Assembly (NCBI RefSeq): GCF_016428855.1
Contig: NZ_JAELTN010000050.1
Location: 1-35,779 of the forward strand
Source: Pedobacter sp. ASV28
GTDB lineage: Bacteria; Bacteroidota; Bacteroidia; Sphingobacteriales; Sphingobacteriaceae
Length of the DNA: 35,779 nucleotides
Direction of reading: 5' to 3'
The position numbers and the translations under genes are program-made. Below the pieces are notes generated by a model. The model had not been told where the DNA came from. It did not search any database and saw nothing but the letters and a program-made list of their open reading frames with translations. Below, piece after piece: positions 23,435-33,600 of this stretch (the stretch's first letter is position 1; each line of letters starts with the position of its first letter).

Positions 23435-24229
23435 TTATACTGCCACCACACCTTTAATATGTGGATGAGCCTCGTAATTTATCAGTTCAAAATCTTCGAA
23501 TTTAAAAGAGAAAATATCTTTTACCGCAGGATTGATTTTCATGGTTGGCAAAGGTTTTGGATCTCTGCTTAATTGCAAACGAGCTTGTTCAATGTGGTTA
23601 TTGTACAAATGGGCATCTCCAAGGGTATGGATAAAATCTCCTGGTTCCAATCCACATACCTGTGCTACCATCATGGTCAATAGGGCATAAGAAGCAATAT
23701 TGAATGGCACACCCAAAAATAGGTCAGCACTTCGTTGATAGAGTTGACAGCTTAGCTTGCCATCGGCTACGTAAAATTGGAAAAAGGCATGGCAGGGAGG
23801 GAGCGCCATATTTTCTATTTCGGCCACATTCCAGGCAGAAACGATAATACGTCTTGAATCTGGATTGTTTTTAATCGCGTTAATGATCTGGGTAATCTGG
23901 TCTATCTTCTCGCCATTCGGTTTTGGCCAGGAACGCCATTGCGAACCATATACCGGGCCTAGATCGCCGTTCTCGTCTGCCCATTCATCCCATATCTTCA
24001 CCCCATTATCTTTTAGGTATTGAATGTTGGTGTCGCCACTTAGGAACCAGATCAATTCATGGATGATAGATTTTAGGTGCAGCTTTTTTGTCGTCACCAT
24101 AGGGAAGCCATCCTGCAAGTTAAAACGCATCTGGTACCCAAATACACTAATGGTTCCAGTACCTGTTCTGTCGTGCTTTTGTGTGCCGCTATCCAGCACA
24201 TGCTGCATTAAATCTAAATATTGCTTCAT
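23435..24229 (-). CDS. thyA: Thymidylate synthase
   Basis: 264 residues, the length of E. coli ThyA. It methylates dUMP to dTMP with methylene-tetrahydrofolate. Visible: Arg21 in the phosphate loop RTGTGT, catalytic Cys146 in LPPCHAFFQFYV, RSADLFLGVPFNIASYALL, and the C-terminal HPHIKGVVAV. It is the first gene of the thyA-folA unit and is transcribed divergently from the gene at 24408. Confidence 0.97.
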   Translation of the reverse strand: MKQYLDLMQHVLDSGTQKHDRTGTGTISVFGYQMRFNLQDGFPMVTTKKLHLKSIIHELIWFLSGDTNIQYLKDNGVKIWDEWADENGDLGPVYGSQWRSWPKPNGEKIDQITQIINAIKNNPDSRRIIVSAWNVAEIENMALPPCHAFFQFYVADGKLSCQLYQRSADLFLGVPFNIASYALLTMMVAQVCGLEPGDFIHTLGDAHLYNNHIEQARLQLSRDPKPLPTMKINPAVKDIFSFKFEDFELINYEAHPHIKGVVAV

Positions 24230-24272
24230 AATCCAGTAGTAGGCAATAATGAAATTACCTTTTGCTAAGGTA

Positions 24273-24301
24273 CAAAGCTAAAGATTTAATAGGAACAGCA
24301 A
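24273..24301 (-). promoter_or_regulatory. Promoter of thyA-folA
   Basis: On the minus strand a TTG (24299-24301), an 18-base spacer and TAGCTTTG (24273-24280) match the Bacteroidota -33/-7 pattern. The -7 element is 43 bases before thyA. Confidence 0.55.
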
Positions 24302-24385
24302 TTTAGGTTTTTTCAACAATACTGCACTTTGTTGATTATATCATAAGAAGTACTATAATTATATATGAAATAGATGACATTTAGC

Positions 24386-24393
24386 TAAATTTG
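24386..24393 (+). promoter_or_regulatory. -7 promoter element of the 24408 gene
   Basis: TAAATTTG is an exact TAnnTTTG match 14 bases before the ATG, so the transcript would have a very short leader. No clear -33 box. Confidence 0.45.
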
Positions 24394-24407
24394 CTGCAAT
24401 TGCAATC

Positions 24408-24992
24408 ATGTTTAGAAAAATAATCTTTTCACTTTTATGCTGCTTTTTTGGGCAATGGGGCTTTGGGCAGACATCGCAAGCACTCAAAGTAGCAGGAGCA
24501 GCTGTATCACTCACTCAAAAAAAGGTGGTGTATGATCCTTCGTATTTTAAGATTCCCTATCCCAATGGCGATGTGCCTGAAGGTAAAGGTGTTTGTACAG
24601 ATGTGGTCATAAGGGCCTATCGAACGTTAGGTACGGATCTGCAAAAGGAAGTGCACGAGGACATGAAAAAGAATTTCAGGCTTTATCCAAATCATTGGGG
24701 GCTTAAAACCACCGATACCAATATAGATCATAGAAGAGTACCCAATCTAATGGTGTTTTTTGGAAGGAAAGGCACAAAGAAACCCATGAGTAAAGCTGCA
24801 GCAGATTATTTGCCAGGTGATATTGTATGTTGGGACCTAAATGGTAAACAGACCCATATCGGTTTGGTGATTAACCAGAAATCTGCCGATGGAAAACGCT
24901 ATCTGATTGTTCATAACATAGGCAATGGACAAGAAATTTCAGATTGCCTTTTCTCCTGGAAAATTATAGGGCACTATGGATACAAAATATAA
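24408..24992 (+). CDS. DUF1287 exported protein (NlpC/P60-like fold)
   Basis: 194 residues. A signal peptide covers about 1-20 (IIFSLLCCFFGQWGFG). The mature part has the DUF1287 order: a Cys in GVCTDVVIRAYR (Cys63), DITDH-like NIDHRRVPNL, LPGDIVCWDL, THIGLVI (His150) and LIVHNIGNGQE (His169). The Cys/His arrangement is that of NlpC/P60-type cysteine peptidases or amidases, so a cell-wall or peptide substrate is likely but unproven. ispE follows after 26 bases. Confidence 0.85.
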   Translation: MFRKIIFSLLCCFFGQWGFGQTSQALKVAGAAVSLTQKKVVYDPSYFKIPYPNGDVPEGKGVCTDVVIRAYRTLGTDLQKEVHEDMKKNFRLYPNHWGLKTTDTNIDHRRVPNLMVFFGRKGTKKPMSKAAADYLPGDIVCWDLNGKQTHIGLVINQKSADGKRYLIVHNIGNGQEISDCLFSWKIIGHYGYKI

Positions 24993-25018
24993 ACCTTAAC
25001 CAACCAAAAAAGCCAAAA

Positions 25019-25822
25019 ATGCTGACATTTGCCAATGCAAAAATAAATTTAGGACTATTCCTAACCGAAAAGCGGACTGATGGTTATCATAACCTGCAAA
25101 CGGTTTTTTATCCGGTTAAAATATATGATGTAATAGAATTGATCGATGCTGTTGAAACCACTATTGAAATTAAGGGCATCGATATTCCCAGCAATGTGGA
25201 TGACAATATTTGTTTAAAAGCTTTTAAGACTTTACAGTCAGATTTTAATTTACCGCATCAGCAAATCATTTTATTGAAAAATATACCCGTTGGTGCAGGT
25301 TTGGGCGGTGGCAGTGCCGATGCTGCTTTTCTCATCAAGCTGGTTAATCAGAAATTCGAATTGGGACTTCGTATCGACCAGATGGAAGGTTATGCCAGAA
25401 ATCTCGGGGCCGATTGTGCATTTTTCATCAGCAATAAACCTACCTATGCTTTTGCAAAGGGCGATGAGTTTGAGACGTTGGAAATAGACCTGTCTGCTTA
25501 TTATATGGTATTGGTCAAACCGCCCATACATGTATCAACTGCCGAAGCTTATGGTCAGGTAAAAGTAAAACAACCTTCTACATCTCTAAAAGATTTGATA
25601 CATTTGCCCCTACAAGATTGGGCTGCTCATATTTTTAATGATTTTGAGCCTTCTGTTTTTGCAAATCATCCGCAAATTGACGAAATAAAAACAAAGCTTT
25701 ATCAGGCAGGTGCTAAATTTGCACTGATGAGTGGTAGTGGTTCGTCGGTATTTGCCCTATTTGAAAAAGACGTAAAGCTACCAACCTTGGAGAAAGATAA
25801 TTTAGTTTTTTATAATATTTAA
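25019..25822 (+). CDS. ispE: 4-diphosphocytidyl-2-C-methyl-D-erythritol kinase
   Basis: 267 residues from ATG at 25019. This start is chosen over an upstream one at 24944 because the family begins with xxFANAKINLGL and because 24944 lies inside the DUF1287 gene. It phosphorylates CDP-methylerythritol in the MEP isoprenoid pathway. Motifs: catalytic Lys8, GHMP-kinase ATP loop PVGAGLGGGSADAAF (90-103), catalytic Asp132 in GADCAFF, and LMSGSGSSVFALF near the end. Confidence 0.95.
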   Translation: MLTFANAKINLGLFLTEKRTDGYHNLQTVFYPVKIYDVIELIDAVETTIEIKGIDIPSNVDDNICLKAFKTLQSDFNLPHQQIILLKNIPVGAGLGGGSADAAFLIKLVNQKFELGLRIDQMEGYARNLGADCAFFISNKPTYAFAKGDEFETLEIDLSAYYMVLVKPPIHVSTAEAYGQVKVKQPSTSLKDLIHLPLQDWAAHIFNDFEPSVFANHPQIDEIKTKLYQAGAKFALMSGSGSSVFALFEKDVKLPTLEKDNLVFYNI

Positions 25823-25861
25823 GCTGAAAGTCTAAAGCAAAAAGACTAAAGCATAATGTAT

Positions 25862-25898
25862 GAAAAGCTTTAAGCGTTGAGCTTTTAGCTTTAAGCCT
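25862..25898. terminator. Repetitive hairpin between ispE and the OsmC-like gene
   Basis: AAAAGCT and AGCTTTT flank a 10-base loop at about 25862-25885. A degenerate copy, AGCTTTAAGCCTTTTT, follows and ends in a T-run. The whole spacer 25823-25906 is built from near-repeats of AAAGTCTAAAGC-like units. It may act as a weak terminator or attenuator. Confidence 0.35.
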
Positions 25899-25906
25899 TT
25901 TTACAG

Positions 25907-26329
25907 ATGGAAATCAACCTGATCCGCAAAAGCGGTAAATTTAATTTTGAAGCCGAAAACGATAATGGTTTTACGGTTGAACTAGACGCAAAGCCGGCTA
26001 TTGGAGGCGAAGGCAAAGGTTTTAGGCCTATGGAAATGCTGTTGGTAGGTTTGGGTGGATGCAGTGGCATTGATGTGGTAAATGTACTCACTAAGCAGAA
26101 AGAACCCTTGAACGATATTAAGATTAACATTAAGGCCACACGTAAAGAGGAAGAGATGCCGCCCATATTCGATGTGATTGATATACATTTTGATCTATTT
26201 GGCGATTTAAGCATTCAGAAAGTAGAAAGAGCGTTACAAATGACCTTTGATAAATACTGTTCTGTTTCTAATATTTTGGGCAGATCGGCAACTATAAATT
26301 TTACATACTCTATAAATGGTAATAAATAA
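25907..26329 (+). CDS. OsmC-family protein
   Basis: 140 residues, cytoplasmic. OsmC/Ohr proteins reduce organic peroxides with two Cys. Here these are Cys52 in GLGGCSGIDVVNVL and Cys118 in FDKYCSVSNIL, both in family position. The fold signature PMEMLLVGLGGC is present. The length fits the YhfA-like branch rather than Ohr, so the substrate may be different. It precedes metZ by 73 bases. Confidence 0.88.
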   Translation: MEINLIRKSGKFNFEAENDNGFTVELDAKPAIGGEGKGFRPMEMLLVGLGGCSGIDVVNVLTKQKEPLNDIKINIKATRKEEEMPPIFDVIDIHFDLFGDLSIQKVERALQMTFDKYCSVSNILGRSATINFTYSINGNK

Positions 26330-26339
26330 TACGTTTTAA

Positions 26340-26367
26340 GTTATCTATAGCTAGTGCTATAGATAAC
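26340..26367. repeat. 12-base-pair hairpin upstream of metZ
   Basis: GTTATCTATAGC and GCTATAGATAAC form a perfect stem with a TAGT loop. No T-run follows, so it is not a normal terminator. It lies 35 bases before metZ and could be an operator or a processing site. Confidence 0.5.
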
Positions 26368-26402
26368 GTAATACTTATCACCTAAAACTTACAACTTTCA
26401 TA

Positions 26403-27566
26403 ATGTCAGAAAATTTTGAAACCATAGCGATACGCACACAAACCGAAAGAAGCAGCCATAAAGAACATTCTTCGCCAATTTATCTTACTTCAAGTTACAA
26501 GTTTGACGATGCGGAAGAGATGCGTGCTTTGTTTGCCAATGAAAAAGAGGGCAATGTATACAGTAGATATTCTAATCCTAACACTTCAGAGTTCATTGAA
26601 AAGATGACTTTATTGGAAGGGGCAGAAGATGGTTTTGCGACGGCAACAGGTATGGCGGCCATATTTACTACTTTTGCTGCTTTTCTGAAGAGTGGAGACC
26701 ATATTGTGTCGAGCAGATCGGTTTTTGGTTCTACACACCAATTACTGACTAATGTTTTTGCTAAGTGGGGTGTTACCTTTGATTATGCGGACCTCGATAA
26801 GCCAGAAGATTGGGAAGGCTTGATCAAGCCGAATACCAAGATGATTTTTGTAGAAACACCATCTAACCCGGGTATTGATCTTATAGATCTGGAGTTCTTG
26901 GGCGGTTTGGCCAAAAAACATAAAGTATTATTGGTGGTTGACAATTGTTTTGCTACACCTTATTTACAACAGCCCATAAAACTGGGCGCAGATATTTCTA
27001 TCCACTCGGCTACCAAATATATCGATGGACAAGGCCGTGCTTTGGGAGGGATTATATTGGGCAGTAAAGCATTAATTGCAGAGGTTATTGCTTTTGCCCG
27101 TCACAGCGGCCCATCATTGTCTCCATTTAATGCATGGATCTTATCGAAGAGCCTGGAAACTTTGGCTGTTCGCATGGATCGCCATTGTGAAAATGCACTT
27201 AAAGTGGCACAGTACCTGGAAAAACATCCTAAAATTAAGCTGGTGAAGTACCCATTTCTGCCATCACACCCGCAATATGAAATTGCCAAAAAGCAGATGA
27301 AACAAGGCGGGGGTATTGTTACCATTGTGGTTAATGGTGGTATTGAAGCTGCACGTCATTTTATAGATGGCCTGAAAATGTTCTCTATTTCCGCAAACTT
27401 GGCAGACACCCGTTCTATTGCTACACATCCGGCAACAAGTACACATAGTAAGCTAACAGAAGAGGAACGTAATATTGTAGGCATCGAACAAGGCTCTATC
27501 CGTTTATCGATCGGTTTAGAACATATAGATGATATTATTGCCGATATTGAGCAAGCGCTGAGTTAA
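26403..27566 (+). CDS. metZ: O-succinylhomoserine sulfhydrylase
   Basis: 387 residues, a PLP enzyme of the Cys/Met metabolism family. It makes homocysteine from an O-acylated homoserine and sulfide in methionine synthesis. Motifs: YSRYSNPNTSEFIEKM, ATGMAAIFTTFAAFLKSGDH, VDNCFATPYLQQP, and the PLP lysine Lys205 in SIHSATKYIDGQGR. FKSANLADTRS-like SISANLADTRSIATHP near the end fits MetZ. Acetyl- versus succinyl-homoserine use and cystathionine synthase activity cannot be separated by eye. Confidence 0.88.
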   Translation: MSENFETIAIRTQTERSSHKEHSSPIYLTSSYKFDDAEEMRALFANEKEGNVYSRYSNPNTSEFIEKMTLLEGAEDGFATATGMAAIFTTFAAFLKSGDHIVSSRSVFGSTHQLLTNVFAKWGVTFDYADLDKPEDWEGLIKPNTKMIFVETPSNPGIDLIDLEFLGGLAKKHKVLLVVDNCFATPYLQQPIKLGADISIHSATKYIDGQGRALGGIILGSKALIAEVIAFARHSGPSLSPFNAWILSKSLETLAVRMDRHCENALKVAQYLEKHPKIKLVKYPFLPSHPQYEIAKKQMKQGGGIVTIVVNGGIEAARHFIDGLKMFSISANLADTRSIATHPATSTHSKLTEEERNIVGIEQGSIRLSIGLEHIDDIIADIEQALS

Positions 27567-27574
27567 AAAAAGCT

Positions 27575-27680
27575 TACGTTATTTCGATGAGGAAGAATGA
27601 CGAAGAGAAATCCAATCATTAGATATGATAAGCTAGCTAGATCTCTCCTCGTAAACTCGTTCGAGATGGCGGAATAATGA
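27575..27680. repeat. Imperfect inverted repeat, dispersed-element type
   Basis: The left arm (about 27580-27612, TTATTTCGATGAGGA...ACGAAGAGAAATC) and the right arm (about 27640-27677, ATCTCTCCTCGTA...TCGAGATGGCGGAATAA) are partly complementary. Arms of this kind (ATTTCGA, GAGGAGAAATC / GATCTCTCCTC, TCGAGATG) are familiar from intergenic repeats scattered in Bacteroidota genomes. It fills the spacer between the convergent metZ and CvfB-like genes and may serve as a shared transcript end. Confidence 0.6.
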
Positions 27681-27693
27681 GCCAGATCTGCTA

Positions 27694-28518
27694 TTAAATC
27701 AGCTTAATATGATGGTCGGAAACGGTGATTAAGCGTTCTTTATAAAGGCCACCAATGGCTTTCTTAAATGCACTTTTGCTAACCTGAAACCTATCGTAGA
27801 TGTCTTCTGGAGAACTTTTGTCGCCTAAGTTTATTTCACCAACTGCTTTGAGTTCTTCTAAGATGTAATCTTTGGTGTCTAAGATGTGCCCAAAGCCAGA
27901 TGGTTGCAGGGTGAGGTCTATTTTTCCTTCAACCCTAATTTTTTTGATCCAACCTTTGCATCTCAAACCGGGCTCTACAGTAGTAAAGACTTCATTGTGG
28001 TATAGTAGACCAATAAATTCATTGTTAATAATGGCATTGTAGCCCAAATCAGACTTGTCTACAATTAAGAGTTCAACACTATCTCCCTCTTCAAAATCAT
28101 AGTTTTCGTATTCCACAAACTGGTCAACTTTTGACGAGGCGAGTAACCTATTGGACATATCGTCAAGGTAAACAAAAACAACATAACTTTCACCAAGTTC
28201 CATGGGTCGCTTCTGCTCCCTTCTCGGAACAAACACATCTTTGTCAATGCCCAAATCTAAATAAGCACCATCATCGTTAACATCAACGACCTTTAGTAGA
28301 GCAAAGTCATCGGCTGTAGCCAAAACATTTTTTAACGTAGCAACCGTACTGCCGTCTTTGTTCAGGTATACAAAAGCTTCCACATCATCGCCTAAGGCAA
28401 TGTCTCCAGTTACTTCTATAAAAGGTAAAAGTACTTCGTTGGTACCATCTGTTAAACTTAAACCCTGACTGTTCTTTGCAGCTACTCTTAAGGTATTGTA
28501 TTTGCCTATCGATATCAT
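27694..28518 (-). CDS. CvfB/YitL-like S1 RNA-binding protein
   Basis: 274 residues, cytoplasmic. Tandem S1-like OB folds are recognisable at about 1-65, 68-130 (ALLKVVDVNDDGAYLDLGIDKDVFVPRREQ) and 140-205 (VELLIVDKSDLGYNAIINNEFIGLLYHNEVF). A C-terminal winged-helix domain follows at about 215-274 (SPEDIYDRFQVSKSAFKKAIGGLYKERLI). This is the order of CvfB, an RNA-binding regulator in Firmicutes. Its RNA targets here are unknown. Confidence 0.9.
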   Translation of the reverse strand: MISIGKYNTLRVAAKNSQGLSLTDGTNEVLLPFIEVTGDIALGDDVEAFVYLNKDGSTVATLKNVLATADDFALLKVVDVNDDGAYLDLGIDKDVFVPRREQKRPMELGESYVVFVYLDDMSNRLLASSKVDQFVEYENYDFEEGDSVELLIVDKSDLGYNAIINNEFIGLLYHNEVFTTVEPGLRCKGWIKKIRVEGKIDLTLQPSGFGHILDTKDYILEELKAVGEINLGDKSSPEDIYDRFQVSKSAFKKAIGGLYKERLITVSDHHIKLI

Positions 28519-28535
28519 TTGTTGGAATTAAGGGG

Positions 28536-28543
28536 CAAAGATA
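28536..28543 (-). promoter_or_regulatory. -7 promoter element of the CvfB-like gene
   Basis: On the minus strand it reads TATCTTTG, an exact TAnnTTTG match, 17 bases before the start codon. No -33 TTG is evident. Confidence 0.48.
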
Positions 28544-28769
28544 GAAAGATTATAACGATTACATTTGTTTTTGTAGATAAGCTTCCTGTAAAAAAAAGCA
28601 CATGGTAATTAGCAGGATACCCAAGTGAGGCGATGCAGCTCACTGTATGTAGTTGTACTTTTTGGAAATGCTTTTTATGGTAAATAGGTAAACTATATTT
28701 ATCTGTCACTTTAAATAATTATAATTGTAGTAGACGCGATCACATTAATAATTAGAGCTGTTTCATTTA

Positions 28770-30500
28770 ATGAAAGGAATTGTCGTTATATTTTTTTTAA
28801 GCCTATATGCTTTGGCAGGCCATGCTCAAGAACCTAATATCGACCCCCTAATTAAAGCTTGGTCTGTTAACGATATTTCCCAGACCCATCAGGCCGAGAA
28901 AACTTACCAGACGCTAAAGGACTATAAAGATCCTAACAAGTATAAACAAATACTGTCCAGGTTGTATGCTTATTTAGATCGTCATGCCGATGATAGGTTA
29001 AGGGCCCGAATTCTTATGTTCGATGTACTGGGAAGCGAAGAATATAGTTTGGTAAAGGCAGAAACAGAAAATGCTAAAAAGGTAAAATTTGCCATACAGT
29101 TGGCCAATAAACTGGAAGATGAGCAATTGTTGGCAGAAATTTATGCACTCGCAGGCCAAATAGACCTCGATGGCGGATTTCTGTTGTATAACCTAAAAGC
29201 AGTGGAGCTGCAGAAGAAAATTGGCTTCCAGTATTTTTCTTTTGTGCAAAATCGATTTTTTAATATCAGTTACGCGCTTTACCGAACCGAAGATTATAAG
29301 CAAAGCATTACTTATGGACTTGAGGCCTTAAAATTTAAAAATGTAGAGGTCGAAAAGTGGGATCCTAGGGTTTATATCTTTCAATTGGATATTATTGGGG
29401 TCTCCTATAAGCAATTAAAACAGTACGACAGTGCAAAATATTACTACCAACAAATTATAGATACTTTACAACGAAAGCCAGATGCCCCTTATATTCAAGA
29501 ATTATGGTTGGGTATAGCCAAGGGAAACATTGGACACATGCTTTCTTTACAGGGCGAGGATGAAAAAGCCATTCCGTTAATCACTACACATCTGAAGAGC
29601 AGTATCAAGCTAGAATCGTGGAATAATGCCGCAATGGCGCAAAATGCACTGGCCAATATTTATTTAAAACATAAATGGTATCCAGCGGCTTTAAAAGGTT
29701 TCAGATCGGCTTATGTTTGGGCCATAAAAAGCAATAAGATAAGGGAAATAATTACGGCCAGCAAGGGACTGGCCAAAGTTTATCGATTAACCGGGCAGGC
29801 GGATAGTGCTTATCATTATTATGATGTATATTATCAATATAAGGATACGTTGGCTGCCATGATCAATAAGGGAAAACTATCGGCCATTGACGCTAAAATA
29901 GCCTTTGATAATTTGCAGGATAGTTTAGAAAAAGCCAACGGTACAATTAGTAAGCAGCGTTTGACACGCAATTTCATCATTATGGGTATTGTACTGTTGA
30001 CCGTTATTGCCTTGCTGTTTTATAACAGGAAAATGCTGCAGCAAAAGCATTTGGCCGAAAAGATTTCCCAAAAGCAAAAGGACGCGGAAAGGGAAGTGAG
30101 AAGGGCAAGGGTGCAGATCTTGAGTTTTACACAAAATATCATTGAAAAAGACCGGCTCATCCAAGACTTGCAAAAACAGGTGGACGCGGAAAATGGACAG
30201 GTCGTCAAAAGCCTTTTAAACTATACTTTGATCACCGATGTAGAATGGGAAAAATTTAGACTGGAGTTTTCCATGGCCTATCCCTTGTTCTTGCCTGCAT
30301 TACATCTTAAAATAATTTCCATTACACCTGCAGAAGAGCGCTTGGCTACACTCTTATATTTAAAATTGACCCCTGGTCAGATAGCCAGTACCTTGGGCAT
30401 TGGCAAAGATAGCGTAGGCAGGAGTAAACGAAGACTTAAGCAACGTTTGAATTTAAAAAAGGAAGAAGTACTGGAAGAATACCTGGCGCTATTGATTTAG
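28770..30500 (+). CDS. Membrane-tethered TPR transcription regulator
   Basis: 576 residues. A signal peptide covers 1-19 (ending GHAQ). TPR repeats fill about 30-390, predicted periplasmic. One membrane helix lies at about 400-418 (FIIMGIVLLTVIALLFY), followed by a coiled coil (about 425-475). A LuxR-like helix-turn-helix is at the C-terminus (about 510-576: ITPAEERLATLLYLKLTPGQIASTLGIGKDSVGRSKRRLKQRL). This puts a sensor outside the inner membrane and a DNA-binding domain in the cytoplasm on one chain, with no kinase step. It lies 150 bases before the large secreted beta-helix gene, its likely target. Confidence 0.87.
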   Translation: MKGIVVIFFLSLYALAGHAQEPNIDPLIKAWSVNDISQTHQAEKTYQTLKDYKDPNKYKQILSRLYAYLDRHADDRLRARILMFDVLGSEEYSLVKAETENAKKVKFAIQLANKLEDEQLLAEIYALAGQIDLDGGFLLYNLKAVELQKKIGFQYFSFVQNRFFNISYALYRTEDYKQSITYGLEALKFKNVEVEKWDPRVYIFQLDIIGVSYKQLKQYDSAKYYYQQIIDTLQRKPDAPYIQELWLGIAKGNIGHMLSLQGEDEKAIPLITTHLKSSIKLESWNNAAMAQNALANIYLKHKWYPAALKGFRSAYVWAIKSNKIREIITASKGLAKVYRLTGQADSAYHYYDVYYQYKDTLAAMINKGKLSAIDAKIAFDNLQDSLEKANGTISKQRLTRNFIIMGIVLLTVIALLFYNRKMLQQKHLAEKISQKQKDAEREVRRARVQILSFTQNIIEKDRLIQDLQKQVDAENGQVVKSLLNYTLITDVEWEKFRLEFSMAYPLFLPALHLKIISITPAEERLATLLYLKLTPGQIASTLGIGKDSVGRSKRRLKQRLNLKKEEVLEEYLALLI

Positions 30501-30587
30501 AAGATCATTGGCCTAATGCCCATGGCCAGTCGTTATCGCCAAACACTATGATGTGGCAGTTGTCCGCTTTTTGTCCGCCCCAAAACC

Positions 30588-30618
30588 TTGCCCTCCATTA
30601 AATAAAGCAGAACCTTTG
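30588..30618 (+). promoter_or_regulatory. Promoter of the beta-helix protein gene
   Basis: A TTG (30588-30590), a 20-base spacer and AACCTTTG (30611-30618, seven of eight consensus positions) fit the Bacteroidota promoter pattern, 32 bases before the ATG. The -7 box is inside the inverted repeat AACCTT-TGT-AAGGTT (30611-30625), a possible operator. Confidence 0.42.
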
Positions 30619-30650
30619 TAAGGTTATTTATTTGATCTAATGAAGGAATT

Positions 30651-33600
30651 ATGAAAATAAAGCTTACACTGTTAGTATTGTTGTGTAATTTTTACTTGCT
30701 CCATGCACAAACTATTGTTCCTAATAAGGATGGAATTGTTTACGTAAGCGAACAGGGCTTGGGGAATAAATCTGGTGGGTCGTGGACTAATGCAGCTGAA
30801 ATTAGAACAGCTTTTATTGCGGCAAAGACCAATACGGCAATTAAGGAAATATGGCTTAAGGCAGGGAATTATTTTCCTACCACAGATAATGATAGGCAAA
30901 AGTATTTGGAAATTGTCAGGAACCTAAAAGTTTATGGAGGCTTTTCGGGTACAGAAACTTCTGTAGCTGAGAGAGACTTGTTGTCAAATTTTACCATTTT
31001 AAATGGCGACATTGGAACGCTGGGAAATAAAGCAGATAATAGCTATCATCTGCTGGTAATTTGGCCAAAGAATGAAATCACCATAACGGATCAAACCATA
31101 ATTGATGGCATCACTTTCAAAAATGCCAATGCCAATTCTGGTGGAGTGATCAATAACGAACTGCCATTGTATATGGGCGCCGCCATCTTTGTTACTGTAC
31201 AAGATTATGATCAAAAAAATTATCCTATCATTAGCAATTGCAAGTTTCTGGATAATTTTGCCAATCAGGGTGGGGCAGCTGTCTATTATGACGGACTTTT
31301 AGGGACTACAGAACAGTTTAAAATTAAGGATAGTTATTTTGAGAACAATGTCTCTGCTTATACAGGCGGTGCATTAATGTTCTTTTATGATGAAGCTTTT
31401 CTAGAAGCTAGCAATACACAGCAACATTATTATAATGCGGAAGTGGACCATTGTACCTTTAAGCATAATACGGTCAATAACAATTCACAGGGGCGTGATG
31501 CAGAAAGTTCTGGTGGGGCCATCTGTGCATTGGGAAAAGGGAATTTAACGGTTAGGAATAGCATCTTTTACGAGAATATAACGGATATAACGGTTACGGC
31601 GCATGGCTACGCTACCTACGGCAATGGAAGTGCGCTAGCGGCTGTTCTTAAATCAAATGTTGTTGTTTACAATTCGTTGTTTTATAATAACAGTAAGGCC
31701 GCCATTTTTAATAGGGAAGCTGCTCTTAAAATTGTTAATTCTACCATTCACCATCCAAGCAATGTTTTAATATCATTATCTAAAGCTGTTTCCTTTGAAT
31801 TTTACAATTCTGTTGCCTGGAATGATGCCGTAAATGCACCGGCCATATTGTTGCCTGATAATCAGCCCCTGAATGCGCTTATTAGAAATAGTATCCTAAA
31901 TGCAACACCTTTGCTTATCCTAAGCTCACCAGCTTTAAATGTAACTTCCCAAAATCCATTGTTTAATGGAGCAAATGATTTTACGCTGTCTCGTAAAAGC
32001 CCTGCCATTAATGCGGGAGAAGGCGCCTTATTTGGGCCGGACTTAAGCACAGCTAAAGATTTGGCAGGTAATGCCCGTCTGCAAAAGGGAAGTATAGATA
32101 TAGGGGCGTATGAAAGCCTCTACAACCCACAACCTTTGCCAGATGCCAATGGCATTGTCTATATTAAACAAAATGGTACAGGTAATTTTTATGGCAATAG
32201 TTGGGCCAATGCAGCTCCAGAACTGGCGGATGCGCTAATAGCCGCTAAAAGTAATGTAGCCATTAAAGAGATTTGGGTGGCAGGGGGTATCTATAAGCCT
32301 TTATATAGTCCGGAAGATGGGGCTAATTTTGGGACGGACAAAAATCGCGACAATTCGTTTCTGTTGGTAAAAGATATTAAGCTTTATGGTGGTTTTGCGG
32401 GCTCGGAAACTACATTGACCCAAAGGAATTTAAATATAATGGCCAATAAAAGTATTTTAAGTGGAGATTTTGGGAATAATGATCAGTTGAATGGTAGTGG
32501 CGATAGTTTTGCCATTACGAATAATGGTGAAAATGCCTACCATGTAGTGGTTTCTGCCGGAGACTTGGGGCTGGCAGAGCTCAATGGCTTTACCATTAAG
32601 GGAGGGAATGCCAATGCCAATACCGGTATTTTGGTCAATGCCCAGAATATCTTCAGAAATAATGGAGGGGGAATGACAAATGTAGGTGCTGCCAGTCCCT
32701 TGGTAGCCAATTGTCGTTTTGAAGCAAATAATGTCTATTATGGAAATGGAGGCGGTATATTTAATGGTTTGGCTTCCAATCCAACAATTACAGATTGTTA
32801 TTTTGTAAATAACACGGCTTTTTTTGTTGCTGGTCAAGGCTGGGGCGATGAAGGTGGTGGCGCAGGTATGGCAAATCTATCTTCTAATCCCATCATCAAA
32901 AGAGCTGTTTTTTCGGATAATAATACAAGTGGTGGACGTTTAGGCGGAGCAGTTTATAATGAACTTGCCAATCCTATCTTTAGCAACTGTTTGATAAATA
33001 GAAATGTGGCTGGAAGTGGCGGTGGTATCTTTAACTATAATTCAAGCCCTGTATTAACTAATTTAAACCTAAATAATAATATCACTTTATATAACGGAGC
33101 TGCAGTTTATAATGGAGGTACTTCTGCGCCTATTATTACCAATGTGACGATTGAGGGAAACAGGACCACATATGTATCTAGTTTTGGTGGAGGCCTATAT
33201 TATGCTGCAAATTCGGGAGGAAGCATTCGAAATAGCATAATTTGGAATAATACCAATGCTACGGCTCATGCTGGTAGGGAAGAGATCTATAGTTTAAATA
33301 CAGGTGCTACGAAAGTAAATGTGTTGAACAGTGTGATAAGGGATTATCATATAGCTACGGCTGATCTCAATTATACTGTTGCCAATGTGATCACAGCTGA
33401 TCCAAAATTTGTCAGTGTCACCGATCTAAGCCTTCAGGCGGGTAGTCCTGCAATTAATGCGGGAGATAAAACCTTGTTTGATGTAGGGAGAATACCAGAT
33501 CTTTCAACAAACACCACAGACTTGGCGGGTAACCCCCGAATAAATGGAATTGCGATTGATCTGGGTGCTTATGAATACCAATCTACTTTGCCTATTCAAC

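Noticed and set aside
26340..26367. Riboswitch for methionine or SAM upstream of metZ
   Set aside because: The 73-base spacer holds one simple hairpin and none of the conserved SAM-riboswitch core elements.
28624..28644. AGTGAG/CTCACT hairpin between the CvfB-like and TPR-regulator genes
   Set aside because: Only 6 base pairs and no T-run; not enough to call.
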